A DNA stretch of 64,000 nt from Stercorarius parasiticus. Taxonomy: Eukaryota > Chordata > Aves > Charadriiformes > Stercorariidae. This document shows, one piece after another, positions 35,346 to 47,389 of this stretch (the stretch's first letter is position 1; each line of letters begins with the position of its first letter). The stretch spans positions 370,806 through 434,805 of the forward strand of contig VWZL01000430.1 of NCBI GenBank assembly GCA_013396915.1. The letters are read 5' to 3'. The notes beneath the pieces are model-generated. The model did not search any database. It saw only the letters and a program-made list of their open reading frames with translations, and had not been told where the DNA came from. The position numbers were made by a program, and so were the translations under genes.

Positions 35346-36221
35346 TTTTGGATAGAAAAATATAACACTGCAAAAAAAAAAATAAAACCTTGGATTGCAT
35401 GTAAAGAAATAAAGCAAAATGCTATTCCCCCACTCCTGCTGTCTGTGCTCAAGCCTTCCAAGAAGTTCCTGTCCTCATCTGTTAGGGTATCATTTTACAG
35501 CTCGATGACAAACACAGGACTTGCCAGTTTAAACATATAGGTCTCATTTTTGCTCCCTGGTGCACATTCGCACTTACCTTTCTGTTGCAGAGGTGGGTGG
35601 CAGAGCCACTTTAGTCCCTGTCCCCTGGCAGTCCACGGACAGAGGGGCAGTGACATGTTGGGGTGCTGCCAGCGTTGTCCCCAGGTCCGCCCCACATGCC
35701 CCCCAGCAGCCCCGTGGTGCTCTCCTCTCACCTGGACCACTTGTGTTCACACTCGGCTCCTGCTCACATCCACCCTGTTCTTATCCATGGGGCTTCTGAT
35801 CTCCTGCTCCCCGTCTGCCAGGGGGGTATTTACCAGTGCCCCAAGGGTGCTGCCATTCACCCCCCGTGCTCAGGGACACAGGGGACTCAGCAAAGTCCCA
35901 GTCCTGTTACAGCCTTACACACAGAGCAAACAAACAAACAATTACAGTAAATAAATCCTATTAAATTACGCATTACCAATGAAATGGCATTGAATGCACA
36001 CCCCAGCCAGCCGGCTGATGCTGATCACTCAGCTTTTTGCAGCACCTGGGTGCTCGCCCTGGCCCCAGGGATGCTCTGGCTGGTGGCCGGGGGCTGCAGC
36101 GTGCCCACAGCTCTGCTCAACCTCTCCCGACAGCCCCTTGCTGCTGCTCCACTGCACGGCTTTGCCTCACGAGGCAGCAACTCAACGTCTGCTCACACAC
36201 GGGAGGCAGGAGCATGCAGGA
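35346..36221. other. AT-rich shoulder, then unique DNA
   Basis: 35346-35560 is still AT-rich, with an A run at 35371-35382. From 35560 to 36221 the sequence is GC-rich without a recognisable gene. A short (CAAA)n patch sits at 35926-35942. Confidence 0.5.
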
Positions 36222-37162
36222 CCCTGCACCAACATATTCATCAACAACCTGGATGAGGGGATAGAGCGGACGCTCAGCACACTTGCAGGTGACACAAAAC
36301 TGGGAGGGGTGGCTGACACAGCAGAAGGCTGTGCCACCATTCAGTGAGACCTGGACAGGCTGGAGAGTTGGGTGGAGAGGAACCTAATGAAATTCAACAA
36401 GGGCAAGCGTAGGGTGCTGCACCTGGGGAGGAATAACCCCATACACCAGCACAGTTTGGGGCTGACCTACTGGAGAGCAGCTCTGCAGAGAGGCACCTGG
36501 GAGTCCTGGTGGGCAACAAGTTGCCCATCAGCCAGCAATGTGCCCCTGTGGCCAAGGTTGCCAATGGCATCCTGGGGTGCATTAAGAGTGTGGCCAGCAG
36601 GTCAAGGGAGGTCATCCTCCCCCGCTGCTCTGCCCTGGTGAGGTCACATCTGGAGTGCTGTGTCCAGTTCTGGGCTCCCCGGTTCAAGACAGACAAGGAA
36701 CTGATGGAGAGAGTCCAGTGCAGGGCTACAAAGATGATCAGGGACCTGGAGCATCTCTGTGCTGAGGAAAGGCCGAGAGCCCTGGGTCTGTTCAGCTGGA
36801 GAAGAGCAGGCTGAGAGGGGATCTCATCAATGCTCAGCAATAGCTAAAGGGTGGGTGTCAGGAGGATGGGGTCAGGCTCTTCTCAGTGGTGCCCAGCGAC
36901 AGGACAAGGGGCAACGGGCACAAACTGGAACATGGGAAATTCCATCTGAACATGGGGAAGAACTTCTTCCCTGTGAGGGTGGCAGAGCCCTGGCACAGGC
37001 TGCCCAGAGAGGTGGTGGAGTCTCTGTCTCTGGAGACATTCCAAACCCGCCTGGATGCGTTCCTGTGCCACCTGCTCTGGGTGACCCTGCTCTGGCAGGG
37101 GGTTGGACTGGGTGATCTCCAGAGGTCCCTTCCAACCCCTGCCAGTCTGGGATTCTGTGGCC
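36222..37162 (+). mobile_element. Longest CR1 LINE copy, decayed reverse transcriptase
   Basis: A plus-strand CR1 of about 940 bp. Coding blocks in order are N-I-F-I-N-N-L-D-E-G-I-E (36230-36268), the catalytic-site region, [78 protein letters not shown] and R-L-P-R-E-V-V-E-S. The usual F-A-D-D core reads L-A-G-D at 36282-36293, so the first catalytic aspartate is gone. A TGA at 36345-36347 and later frameshifts break the frame. The 3' UTR ends in GGGATTCTGTGG with the tail mostly lost. An intact CR1 is several kb; this is the C-terminal fifth or so. Confidence 0.95.
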
Positions 37163-37309
37163 CTGAGACAACCAGCCAAAAGCCCAGCGCTCCCCAGTGC
37201 CCCCCCTGCCACCCCGGGGGTGACCTCAGCTCCATGGCAGGGCAGCCTGGCCATGGCGATGGGCTCGGGGTGCAGAGAACAGCAGGAGCGCAGTCAGCAC
37301 ACAGCAAAG
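37163..37309. other. Short unique spacer
   Basis: GC-rich DNA between the CR1 and the AT-rich patch, with no recognised feature. Confidence 0.5.
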
Positions 37310-37500
37310 CACATCTAATTGCGTGATCCTTGCAGCATGATAGATGGCCCGTGGATGTATTAGCCATTATGGACTGCAAGGCGTCGTTCTGAGATAAGGG
37401 GCCTTACGCTAGCGACTGATTTATGCCTCCTTCACTTTCTTGCCTTTTTTTTCCAGGAGCTTTAAAAGGATGGAGCAACCAAGCCTAAATGTTGAACCAT
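37310..37500. promoter_or_regulatory. AT-rich patch with a strong acceptor-like site
   Basis: A 190-bp AT-richer, non-repetitive stretch containing GTATTAGCCATTATGG. Near its end is a very good 3' splice-site pattern (CTTTCTTGCC, eight Ts, CCAG ending at 37456). After the AG, the frame starting at 37458 stays open for 29 codons to TGA at 37545-37547. It could be a regulatory element, a terminal exon or chance. I have no family match for the short peptide. Confidence 0.25.
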
Positions 37501-40500
37501 CTAAACTCCCCTCCAGTGTGTCAAGTGGGACCTGGAGGGACAGCTGAGCAGGGCATGGGTCAAGCAGCATTTACCACAAAATAACCCCCTGCCCAGCGGT
37601 GCCGGCCTCAGGAGGTGCAGGAGATCCTGACATCCCTGTGCCACCCAACATGGCCTCAGGGCATGGCGAGATGGGAGGTCTCTGCTGGAGGATCCCCTGG
37701 CCCCAGGGACATCCAGGGCTGGGTGACACGAACAGTCTGAACGTTCTGCTAAAAACCCAGCAGACTCATTTTTCCACATTAATTTTAGTTTCAGGTGCCT
37801 AGTATGAATATGTTGTATCACATTCATGTAAGAACAGTCATAGTGTTGAAAAATGGGTTATTTCAGTGCTCTTGTGCTTAAAAAAGGAAAAAAAAAATTA
37901 TCACAGGTCTAATGACAAGCCAGGTGAGCTGTGGTGGTGACAGAGGGGTTAGGTCCTGCTCATTTTAGAGGGGACATGTGGTTGTTCTCATTTCTCTGCT
38001 GTGACTGTAAAATCAGTGTAGGATCCATGGCAGGATCCGTGCTGTACGTGTATGCCGGGTGATGGATCCCGGCCCCTTCTCCTCACTCTGGCACGAGCCC
38101 TGCGGGCTGCAGGGAGGATGCTCCCGGAGAGCAAGGACAGCGGTGGTTAGAAGAGGGTGCCTGTCCCTGTTTTGCTCCATCTCGCTGTTCAGTGCCAAAG
38201 GGAAGTCATACTTTCTCTGATCTTCTCGTGAATCACCTCATAGCAAAGGACTGAGCCAGCTCCCACAGGTCTCAGTGTGAGGATTTTGCTGAGGACTGGG
38301 TGCTCAAAGAGCCAGTTGGTGGCTGGGGGTTGTTTTGGGGATGCATTTCATTGGGATGTTCAAAGCGGAGCAACACAATGGCACTCCTGTTACCCTCATT
38401 TCCCCTGCTGGACAAAAATCCAGCTGGATATTATGCATATTCCTGGCATTCTGCAGAGGGAAATGGCAGGGGTTAAGGAGAGATCACAAGCACGGTGATC
38501 ACATCCTTGCAGCACAACCGCTCCAAGAACGTGATCACCACTCCATACCACGTCAGCGCGACAGCCCTCCCCGGGGCGGCCGGGGCAGGAGGCAGCAGCC
38601 GAGGCGCTGCCGTGCTTGCCTGCTGCCAGAGGCCGGGCACGGCACTGTGCTCCACGCGACGCCCGTTGCATCCTCAGCGCAGCCAGCACCGCCGGCAGCT
38701 CGCGGGGACCCGCCAGCACCATCCCAGCAGGTTTCGCTGGAGAGCAGGAGGAATCCAGCCCCGCGACAGGCAGTACTCCAGGTTCCCAGCCTGCTACAGC
38801 AGCCAAGCACTTGGATAGCTGGCACTAGGCTCTCTCCTTGAATTACTCATCTTTTCCATTACAAGGCCTCCCATACTCCAGCAATCCATCTGTTTGGTGG
38901 TGCAATTTCAGGATCATGCCTTTTGTCAGTGATGTTAATTTTGGCAGTCAGCAGCAGACGCGGTGCTGAAGCTCCCCGCTGAGGCCTCACTGCCTTTTCC
39001 TGGGCATCTGGCGACATGCTCGGAGGTGCCAGGGGAGATGGCAGCCTCCTCCCCTGCTTGTCCAGGGTTTTGTGCCCAGTGGTGACATCTGAGACTGCCC
39101 AAGGGCTTGGCAGTGTGAGTGCTTGTTGGTGGTAGCACACGCATGAGAAAGGGGAGCATGGGGAGGTTTGATGCCCTGCACCCAGTGTCGAACACTCTGC
39201 TCACATTTTGCTTTCCAGCTGCAGCTCTCTGATGACCTGCCAGATTTTTTCCCATCTCCCCAGGATTTACTGACTTTGTGTCCACCTTGGTCATGGCTGA
39301 TGCTGGGATGCTCACGGACCAAACTGCGGACACTGGGATACCAGGTGACTGGAGGTGCACTGCCACTGCAGCTGCTCAGCACCTCAGGGGAACCTTACAT
39401 GGCCATATCCCACAGATGTGTGGTTGCACCTGAACCATCTTCAGGAGCTGGATGAACACCACGTCTGTTGCTTCCTGGTTCACCTCAGTGATCTGCCTCA
39501 TCCTCTCTGCGGTCCTCCCTTCTTTTGGTCCCCTCTGTTCTTGGATGGCTACAGACTACATTTCCCTTAATGCAGCTTGTCCCAGAGACCAACAGGCAGA
39601 CCATGCCCATGCTGATGGGACTCCATCCGGGTAACCATCTGGGGTACCCAGGGCTGATGTGCAGGATTTGCCAGGACCGTCTGACTGCAGTGAGGTTGGG
39701 AGGAACAGGATGGAGGGAGGATGAGAAGCCAGGCTCTGCTGACCTTCTGAGCAGGGCTCACTGGAGAACATGGCACACCCCTGCCACCTTGCCTCAAGGA
39801 GGATGGCTCAGCAGGGACCATGAGGACAACCTGTCTGTGCAAGAGGATGCACTGCGTGCTCAGCTTTGGGGTAGGGGTTAGTACCTGGAATTGGGCATGT
39901 GAGTGGGGATGTCTACTCCATTCCCATCACCTTGCAATCCCTCACTGCTCTTTCTGCCTGGCAAGGCTCTCAGCTTTAAAGCTGAACTCTCGGTAAAGAG
40001 CTTTGGTATAGGCTTTCACCCAGAATTGTGCTCCTGTGAGGCTGGTCCAATTCCCAAAACTGAGCTCAGCAGGGAAACCAGTCCTGGAGTATCTTCCTCC
40101 GGAGCTGAGCCACGGGCCACAGGGATGTCCCCAGGATGCTGCTCTGTAGCCATTGGTGTTAGTGATGGACACGGTTCGAAAGAGTCTATTTTGAAGGGGC
40201 GTGCACCCCCCATCTCCCTGCCCAGGTGACTCCCTAGGGAGGGTCTTTGTGTGCTTTTGCGCAATCACACAGCGAACACTTGTCCTGGGTATTGCAAAAG
40301 CTGACAAGTGGGGAAAATCCTTTCTGTGCCACCTGAAACTGCCCTGGCAGAGCATGACAGAGAACCCAGCTGTCCTGCCCCAGTGGTGCCCCACAGAGGG
40401 GTCAGATGGAACTCTTTCCAGTTCCCCACCAACCTCCTGCTGTGGGCAGCCCAGCTCTGCTCCTGCCTGTGGAGCCTCCCACGGCCGGGCGCTCCCATGC

Positions 40501-41100
40501 TGCCTGCACGGGCTGATGCCAGCCCGATAACCGGGCTCCTGGCAGCCCGCCTTCCCCGCCGGCCCAAACAAGAACCGAGCGGGCGGGAGGAGCCGGTGCG
40601 GAGATGTGACGGTGCCGCGCAGAGCCTGGGCTGCATGCCGTGCTTGTCCGCGTTGCAGGACTCGTGCCTCTGTCTTGGCTCAGAGGCGATGCTGCCGCCA
40701 CGTGACTGCCCGGATCTTTCTTGTCCTGTGCCTAGCACACTAGTTGTGCTGCTTTGATTTCTCACCTGGTTATGGCATTCCTCTGGGGCTTGTCATCAGG
40801 GCAGCTGTTCTTGGTTGCTTCCTCTCTCCTGCTCCTTGCACAACTCTTGAAGAATCCCAGCAGCAGCCTGGGCATGGGGGGCAGCAGGGGAAATGGCGGG
40901 TGCAGGACCTTGACGCAGCTCTGTTCTCACCATTTGTGCTAGCCTAGCCCTTTTTTGCCCCCCCCAAGCCCCTCTCCCCCTTGTCAGGGTGTTTGTGCCT
41001 CCCCAGGACTATTCCCTGCCGCAGCCAGGGGCATTTTTATCACCATGGGTGCCCATATGCTCTTCCTGGTGGCTGATTCCAAAACCTGAGGAAGAAATAT
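37501..41100. other. Gene-free unique DNA with two CpG-rich patches
   Basis: No gene recognised. CpG density rises at 38515-38725 and at 40480-40700. Both are shorter and less pure than the island at 8.7 kb and lack a recognisable promoter element. 38835-38950 is an AT-richer patch. A short A-run block lies at 37880-37900. Confidence 0.5.
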
Positions 41101-41180
41101 AGAATCATAAAATCGTAGAATTGTCTAGGTTGGAAGGGACCTTTCAGATCATCAAGTCTGACCATCAAGCCATATCCCTG
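41101..41180 (-). mobile_element. CR1 LINE 3' tail, minus strand
   Basis: An 80-bp fragment. On the minus strand it reads GATGATCTGAAAGGTCCCTT then CCAACCTAGACAATTCTACG and ends ATTTTATGATTCTAT, the CR1 3' UTR end with three decayed tail octamers. The 3' UTR (CAGACTTGATGATC) differs from the other copies here, pointing to a third CR1 subfamily. Confidence 0.88.
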
Positions 41181-42829
41181 CGCAGGGGGGAGGCAGAGGG
41201 CCAGCAGAGCTCGGGCCAGCAATGCATCCCTGTGCACAGCCCAATGCAAGGGCAGGGGAATTATTGGGATGGACCGGGCTTCGATCCACAGCTCTCGTGA
41301 CACCAACCCTTTCCAGACTGTTAGTGGGGAAGGTGTAAGAAGCCCACAGTGGATGGAGGGGGGGAATGATTTACCCTCATTTGTGTCTTTGGTAAATAGA
41401 AATGAGCCTAAGCTGATCACAGGCATAATATCCCAACTGTTTATGCCTGTTAGCTACCATCAGGCTGCATATTCCTGCTATTTGTCTCAATCTCCTGCTC
41501 TTGCTACAGCCTTGCCCAGGGTCTAAGCCAGGGGTTTGCTGTAGTTAATAATGTGCACCTGAGGATGCTCGTCTGTGTTGTGCTGTACCCTGGGGGAGCA
41601 GTGAGATGGGGGACAGATCTCATGGGCATAGGATGCCCCAGGAAGACCCTCAGAATCACCAGCTCACAGCCCCCCAGTTTATATGCCGTGGAGGTGGAGT
41701 ATCACACAGCTCATTTGGACTCCAGCAGGGTTTGCCCCAGACCTGCAGCATGGCCAGAGCCTTGGCAGGCAGCAGCAGGGAGCCAACAGCAAGAGACAGA
41801 CCTGTGGCTCAGACCTCTGGTCCTGCCTTTTCATGCTCCTGCTCCGAAGCCTGTGGTACTCATGGCAAAGGCTGGACTGGCACTGCCAGGGTGGTTGTAA
41901 ACTGTACCAGCACCTCATCGTCCCCATGGCATGGGTTTATCCCCTTCCCGTTGGTGCTTCTGCAGCAAGGCCTGGCACTTGGCTGTGTGTCTTGGAGTGA
42001 CTCTTCCAGATGGAACTTCGAGCTTCAGCAACAGCGTCAAACACTTGCTGGTGGATGCTAAAGCCATGGGTGCAGTCCAGAACACTGAGAGCCCTTGCAG
42101 GCATTGCAGCAGGGCATTTCCCTCCTCTGTGCATCCAGTACCTGATATCTCCAGCATGTTCCCACCCTGGGTCTGCTCGTCCCCTCCTGCAGCTGCCAAC
42201 ACCTCTGTTCATGCATGGTGTCATCTCCCAGCAAGTTTCTCTTGCATCCCAGATGCTCAACCCTTATCTCCTCCCACAGCCCCCAGCCTGGCTGGCTTCC
42301 CCTGCTCGCTGCACATCAGGACATGAGTGCGTGGCTGTGACCGGGCAGGGGGAGAGGCTCTCTGCAGCCCAGACCCCCATGGTGGCTCTGTGTAATCCCA
42401 GAGGGGCTGGGATGGGAGTGCAGGACCCGTGGTGGGGATGGGAAAGTCAGAGAACTAGGCACGCAGTGAGGGTAATGCGTGTGTGTATCTGCGTGTGTGT
42501 ACAGCATGGGACACGAAGGTCTATTCGGGGGGGGTGTGTGTATCCACGTACAGCAGAGAGTCTGAAGGTGCCCGTTTGTGTCTGGGAGCTGCATGTATAT
42601 GAGAAGATGTGGTTCCCATATGTCTGCCTCAGTGTGTGTGTGTGTGTAAGAATATGCCTACGGAGCTCGTGTCCTTGCATGCAGCATGCCTGTGTCCTAC
42701 CCTCTATGTGTCCAGGGTGTATCTGTCTGCGCGGCATGCTGGCTCTGCTGCATGCACATCGTGGGTACGAGCCTGTGTGTGTGCGTGTGTGTAAGGTACT
42801 GGATAAAAGGGGAAATGGCTGGAAAAGCT
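41181..42829. other. Unique DNA ending in a GT-rich stretch
   Basis: No gene recognised. From about 42465 to 42800 the plus strand is rich in GTGTGT words, with an uninterrupted (GT)8 at 42632-42648 and a G8 run at 42526-42533. This imperfect microsatellite field explains the Val/Cys-rich frames across it. Confidence 0.6.
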
Positions 42830-43175
42830 ATCCCCGCTCCCATTTTAATCAGAGAAATGAAGCAGCTGTTGGAGTGAATAGACCCTGCACTAAAGCAGAC
42901 GTCTTAATATCTTTTGCAGAGGAGGTGCATTGTGATTCATTCTGTGCATCTCTATTACTCAGCTTTTGATAGGGGCTTACTTGTCTCAAGTGCTTTTCAT
43001 TATTGCCCTAATGCTATCTATTAACATACTGGATGGAGGCTCTTTTCTCATCTGGAGCATGCATCACTGTGCTTTTAAAGATTATGGGGCTTGCGAATAC
43101 ATAACACTTTACTGCCTCCCTGACATAATTCACTGGAAAAAGAAATACATGTAAATAGATAGGTAAATAGATAAC
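42830..43175. promoter_or_regulatory. AT-rich candidate conserved non-coding element
   Basis: An AT-rich, non-repetitive segment with TTTTAATCAGAG, TCTTAATATC, TGTGATTCATTCTG, TATTAACATAC and GACATAATTCACTGG. A short GATA-type simple stretch closes it at 43153-43175 (ATAGATAGGTAAATAGATAAC). No coding or transposon signature; the regulatory role is inferred from composition. Confidence 0.33.
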
Positions 43176-45099
43176 CTAGTTGGAGGGCTATGGGAGACAG
43201 AGAGGCAGACAGACAGACCAACCCTGGCACAGAGCTCAGCACACAGTTAGTTCATTTGTAATAAACGAGAAAAGAGCTGCTCTCAGTGTTTATTTAAAAA
43301 TTCTTGGCCACCGTTTGGTCTCACTTGGAAAATCCTTGATTCGTAGTTCCCAGCCTCTGACCTTCAGGCTGCAGGGTGGGTCAGAGACGGAGGTATGCCA
43401 ACGGGGAAAGGGTTCTGCACCCAGGAAGGGGGACACCATGGGGAGATGGGGAAGGGGAGAGGGCTGGGATGGAGATGGGTCACAGCATGTTGCAGAACTG
43501 TGCCCTGCGGATGCAGATCCCAGCAAAGCCCACAGGATGTGCAGGTGGCCAGAAACCTTACCATGGACCAGAGGCCCGGCTGCTCTCTGCTCCGGAGGAG
43601 ACCTCAGCAACCCCAGCAACACCATGTCATCTTAGCCGGGTCAATTAACTACTTTAAAGACTGGTGAGGCATTTAAACACTCTGATGTGACTTATGTAGG
43701 CAGTCTTCATCAGGGGAAGATTACAGGTGTGGTTTTCTGGGTCAGTGTTATTACACAGTTGTCAATCATCACTCCATTGCATGGTGTGTGGTGGCTGGAT
43801 TTCCTGATGAGCACGATGCCGAGAGGACCAGGAGAGACCCAGGGCTGAGATCAGGCACTGCGATCTTTCCATCCTCTTCTTCAGTTCAGCAGATGACTCT
43901 GCCTCAAAACTAAAACCTTTTTTGCAAGAAAGGAATAAATTGGAATTATAATTTAACAACAGCTCAAGTGCTTCTTTCCTTGGCTAAGGATGACTTTTTG
44001 TTTCAAATTTTGTAGAACTGTGGTAAGAAATGCAGTGGCACGAAAGCAAAATTAAACAGACTGAGATTGGCAGAACTGAATGGTTCAGCTGACAGCGTGT
44101 ATTTTCCTTCTTTCTTAACGTCTAATATTTTGGAAACCCATCTCCCTGCCCCATGCCTGTATTACACACACCTCTAGCCTGCAGAAAGCATGGACCCCAT
44201 ACCCTCTGGACTGTTCCCCAAATCTGGGGGACTGACTGGCAAGTGATTGACCCTCCCCAGCAAAGCACTCGGGGCAGGGCGCGTTCTCCCCCAGCACAGC
44301 TATGTTGTCATATTTATGGCAGGATACCTTGGGGCAGAGTTTCCATGTCATACGGACATGGCAGCCCTGGAGACAGCCCAGTACTCTCCCCCTCTCACCA
44401 GCTGGCTTGCCCAGCAGGGCTACTGGTTTAAACACCAGCTCAGCTGCTGGGGTGCTGAGCAGCAAGAGACTAAATGCAGGTCTTCAGCTGGTCAGAGGGA
44501 CCTACAGCCCCAGGAGCCTCTGACGCGGGGTTTGTGGTGGCCCCACAGAGCCAGAGGGATGAGCAGGAGCCTGCTGTGGTGCTGCTAGGACATGCCAGGA
44601 GGACATCCTACGCTGTCCCTCCAGACCAGGGCTGCCCCTCCAGACCAGGGCTGCCCACGTGCTTGGCAAATGCTTATCCCTGCGTCAGAGCTTGGGCTGT
44701 CTCCTGCCACCACACCAAATCAAGGGGAGCCTTCATGTAGAAGAGGCATCCAGTACCCCAAGTTTATCATCCTCTGGTCTAAACAAAATGGGGGGGGACC
44801 TCAGCCTCTGCTGCTGGGCAGGAGCCCCTGTTCGTAGGGTGCAGAGATGGCTGGGGTTAGTCCTGGCACCGAGGCATGAGATGGGGAGGAAGGGGGGTAT
44901 CCTGAGCTCACCTAGGCCCACTTTTGGTGGGCAGGTACCCATTCCCCATGATGGTTCAGGCAGGGGGTTAGAGAGAGCTATCCCGTGCCACCACCACCCC
45001 TGCTCTGAAGCATTGTGACTTTTCCCCCTCCAGCCTCACACAACGCCTGGCCTCGGGGCTGCCAGCATCCTCCCGGGAGCAGCACCCAAAGGTGTGTTT
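43176..45099. other. Gene-free unique DNA
   Basis: No gene recognised. 43630-44130 is AT-richer. A 19-bp unit (CCCTCCAGACCAGGGCTGC) is directly repeated at 44617-44654. Confidence 0.5.
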
Positions 45100-46130
45100 C
45101 CCTGGGTACTCCCGACGTATGAACGCAGCTTTGCTCTGTTCAATAAATAATCTACAGGATATATTACAACCTTTTATAAACCAGGACTGATGCTGGCTCC
45201 TAGCTATGGTTAATCATATAAACTTGCCTAATTTTATTCTATCAGCCATCTTGTTGCTACATGCCAGATGCTTGCCTTAAATGAATAGTGTTGGAACAGC
45301 CAAGCATCAAGTTAACAGAATACCAGCAAACATTCCCGACAGCATGAGCAGTCTATAAAACCTGGCACTAAACTGTATTAGAGGGAGAGATAAGCTCTCA
45401 GAGAGGAGCTGGGAAGATGGTAGGCTTGTTTTTTTTCCAAAAGGCTTCGTGTAGCATGCGGTGCAGGTGTCGTAGGAGAAATACATCCAGCTATGGAAGT
45501 ATCTCTCTATCTAAGGCTGGCTATGCTATGAATCTTCTAATGGGATTAAGGCTTAATGTCCTAAATAGAATATGAAATAGTGCTTTCTCTCGCAGATCTG
45601 CCAGCTGTCTTGCAAACAGGGCAGAGAAACTTCCACTTTTTGCAGATCGAATCAGTCACTCTCTGAATTGATGGCGAGAGCCTCATCAACAAGATATAAT
45701 GTTTTAATGATGTTGTGACATGACCTGACACGCAGTGTCATTTGATGGATTCTCTCATGTCACGGTGTATTTCTGACACAGAAAAATGTAACCTCTCTCC
45801 CCCCTTCCGAAAAAATAGAAAGGAGAGGAAAAAAATGTTCATTTCTCCAGTGCCTAAAATGCTTGGATCTTTTGTGGCTCACGGTGCTCAGTGGTACCCT
45901 GCTTCAGCTCTGCAATTGCCTTGTGCTAGAGAAGATGAATTTCCACCGTGCTTTTCTGTGTCTGCTTTTCACCTCTGCATGGCACATTATCACTTGCTAA
46001 TAACATGGAACAAATAGCATGGCATTAATAACCAGCAGAAATCATTTCACCCCTATTTTCAGCTGCGAATCCTCTTCAAGTCACTTTGGACATTTTGAAA
46101 TGTTTTTTCTCTGCCGTGATTCCCCATCAG
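45100..46130. promoter_or_regulatory. AT-rich candidate enhancer with a TGACA cluster
   Basis: About 1 kb of AT-rich, non-repetitive DNA: CAATAAATAATCTACAGG, GGTTAATCATATAAAC, AATGGGATTAAGGCTTAATG, AGATATAATGTTTTAATGAT. At 45715-45778 five TGACA/TGTCA half-sites fall within 64 bp, arranged partly as nested inverted repeats (outer 9-bp arms 45715-45723 and 45755-45763; inner 6-bp arms 45726-45731 and 45735-45740). TGACA is the core of TALE-homeodomain (MEIS/PREP/TGIF) sites. No coding frame of note. Confidence 0.4.
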
Positions 46131-47389
46131 CCTCCTCGAATGCTCCCAGGTCTGTAGTTGCTTCTCCCTAGTTTGGTGCAAGGGCTCAGTCCGGGGAGCT
46201 CAGGTGAGCTCTGCTGGGCTGGCTGCAGGTGCTTATGGCACAGGGCGTGTTTGCCTGGAAGACGCAGCTCTCCCTATCCCACCAGCTATGGTGGGATTCT
46301 GGGGTAACTGCTTCTGTGTGCCCCAAAAGGAAGTGAAAAACCCACTCAGCACCCAGATGAATAAAGAGAGTGGGGATCTTGTCTCTGAAAGGGTGTTCAG
46401 CGTTGACCAAGATTCACGCACACCCTTGGTGTTAGGGCTGGATGCACTGATGCTGCTCCCTGGCAGAAGGTAGAGATGTCTCCTGTGGGTGAGGGACACC
46501 AGGGAATGCCAAAGTCTGTGCTGGGAGGAGCTCTGTGTACCTGTCAGCACAGAGGAGCTGTGCAGGCATCAGAAGAAAGGCTCAATGCATAGAAAGAAGG
46601 GACCCCTGGCTCCTCTTTGGTGGCCACGCAGTGGCCAGCAGTTTTCCACGGGCTGTTTGGCGCCTGGGTGCCTCTGAGGTTGGGCAGAATTGGGCCCTGG
46701 CATCTTGGGCACCTCGTGCCTCCCTTGCCTGGCGGAGAGGCACGCTCCTGCTGACACCCAGCCTCGTTCATGCCCAAGATTTGGTGGGGACTCATGGCTG
46801 GTGGTCCTTCAGCAGCATGGCCAGCCCTGCCCTGTCCCAGCAACGGATCCCCGTGACCCTCAGAGAAACTTGCGGTAAAAAAAGTATAAGTAAATTAGCT
46901 TGTGAATCCTCTGTGGGTGTGTGTGTGAGTGGGGGTGTTTGGAGGTGCCCTGACCTGTCAGATGAAGACTCTGCTGCACATTTGGGAAGCCCTGACACCC
47001 CAGAGGTGCTGTGGGATCCCACTGTCCCCAGTGTTGTGTGACAGTGGAGACACAGGGGGCTGCAGGGATGCTGCTGCCACAGTGAGGACCTGGGGGGATG
47101 AATCTGGGGAAAGGGAGCTGCACAGTCCTGTACATCCTATCCCACCCCATGCCAGGGTTCAGCCCATGGCTCTCCAGTGCAGGGAGCCAGCCCCACCTGC
47201 ATCCCCAGGACCTGAGGGAGGGATTTGAGCACCTGCATCCAGCCCCTGGGGCAGCAGCATGGATTTGCAAGGGTCATAAGGTGGTGGGGGGCATCTGTTC
47301 CCTGGGGACATGTGGGTGGGTGTCCTCCACCCATCCGTGCTTCTGTGGCACCCGCCGAAATGCCCTTTGCTCTCCCCTCCCCGTTCCCC
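46131..47389. other. Gene-free unique DNA
   Basis: GC-rich, no recognisable feature. Opposed open frames have no family match. Confidence 0.5.
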
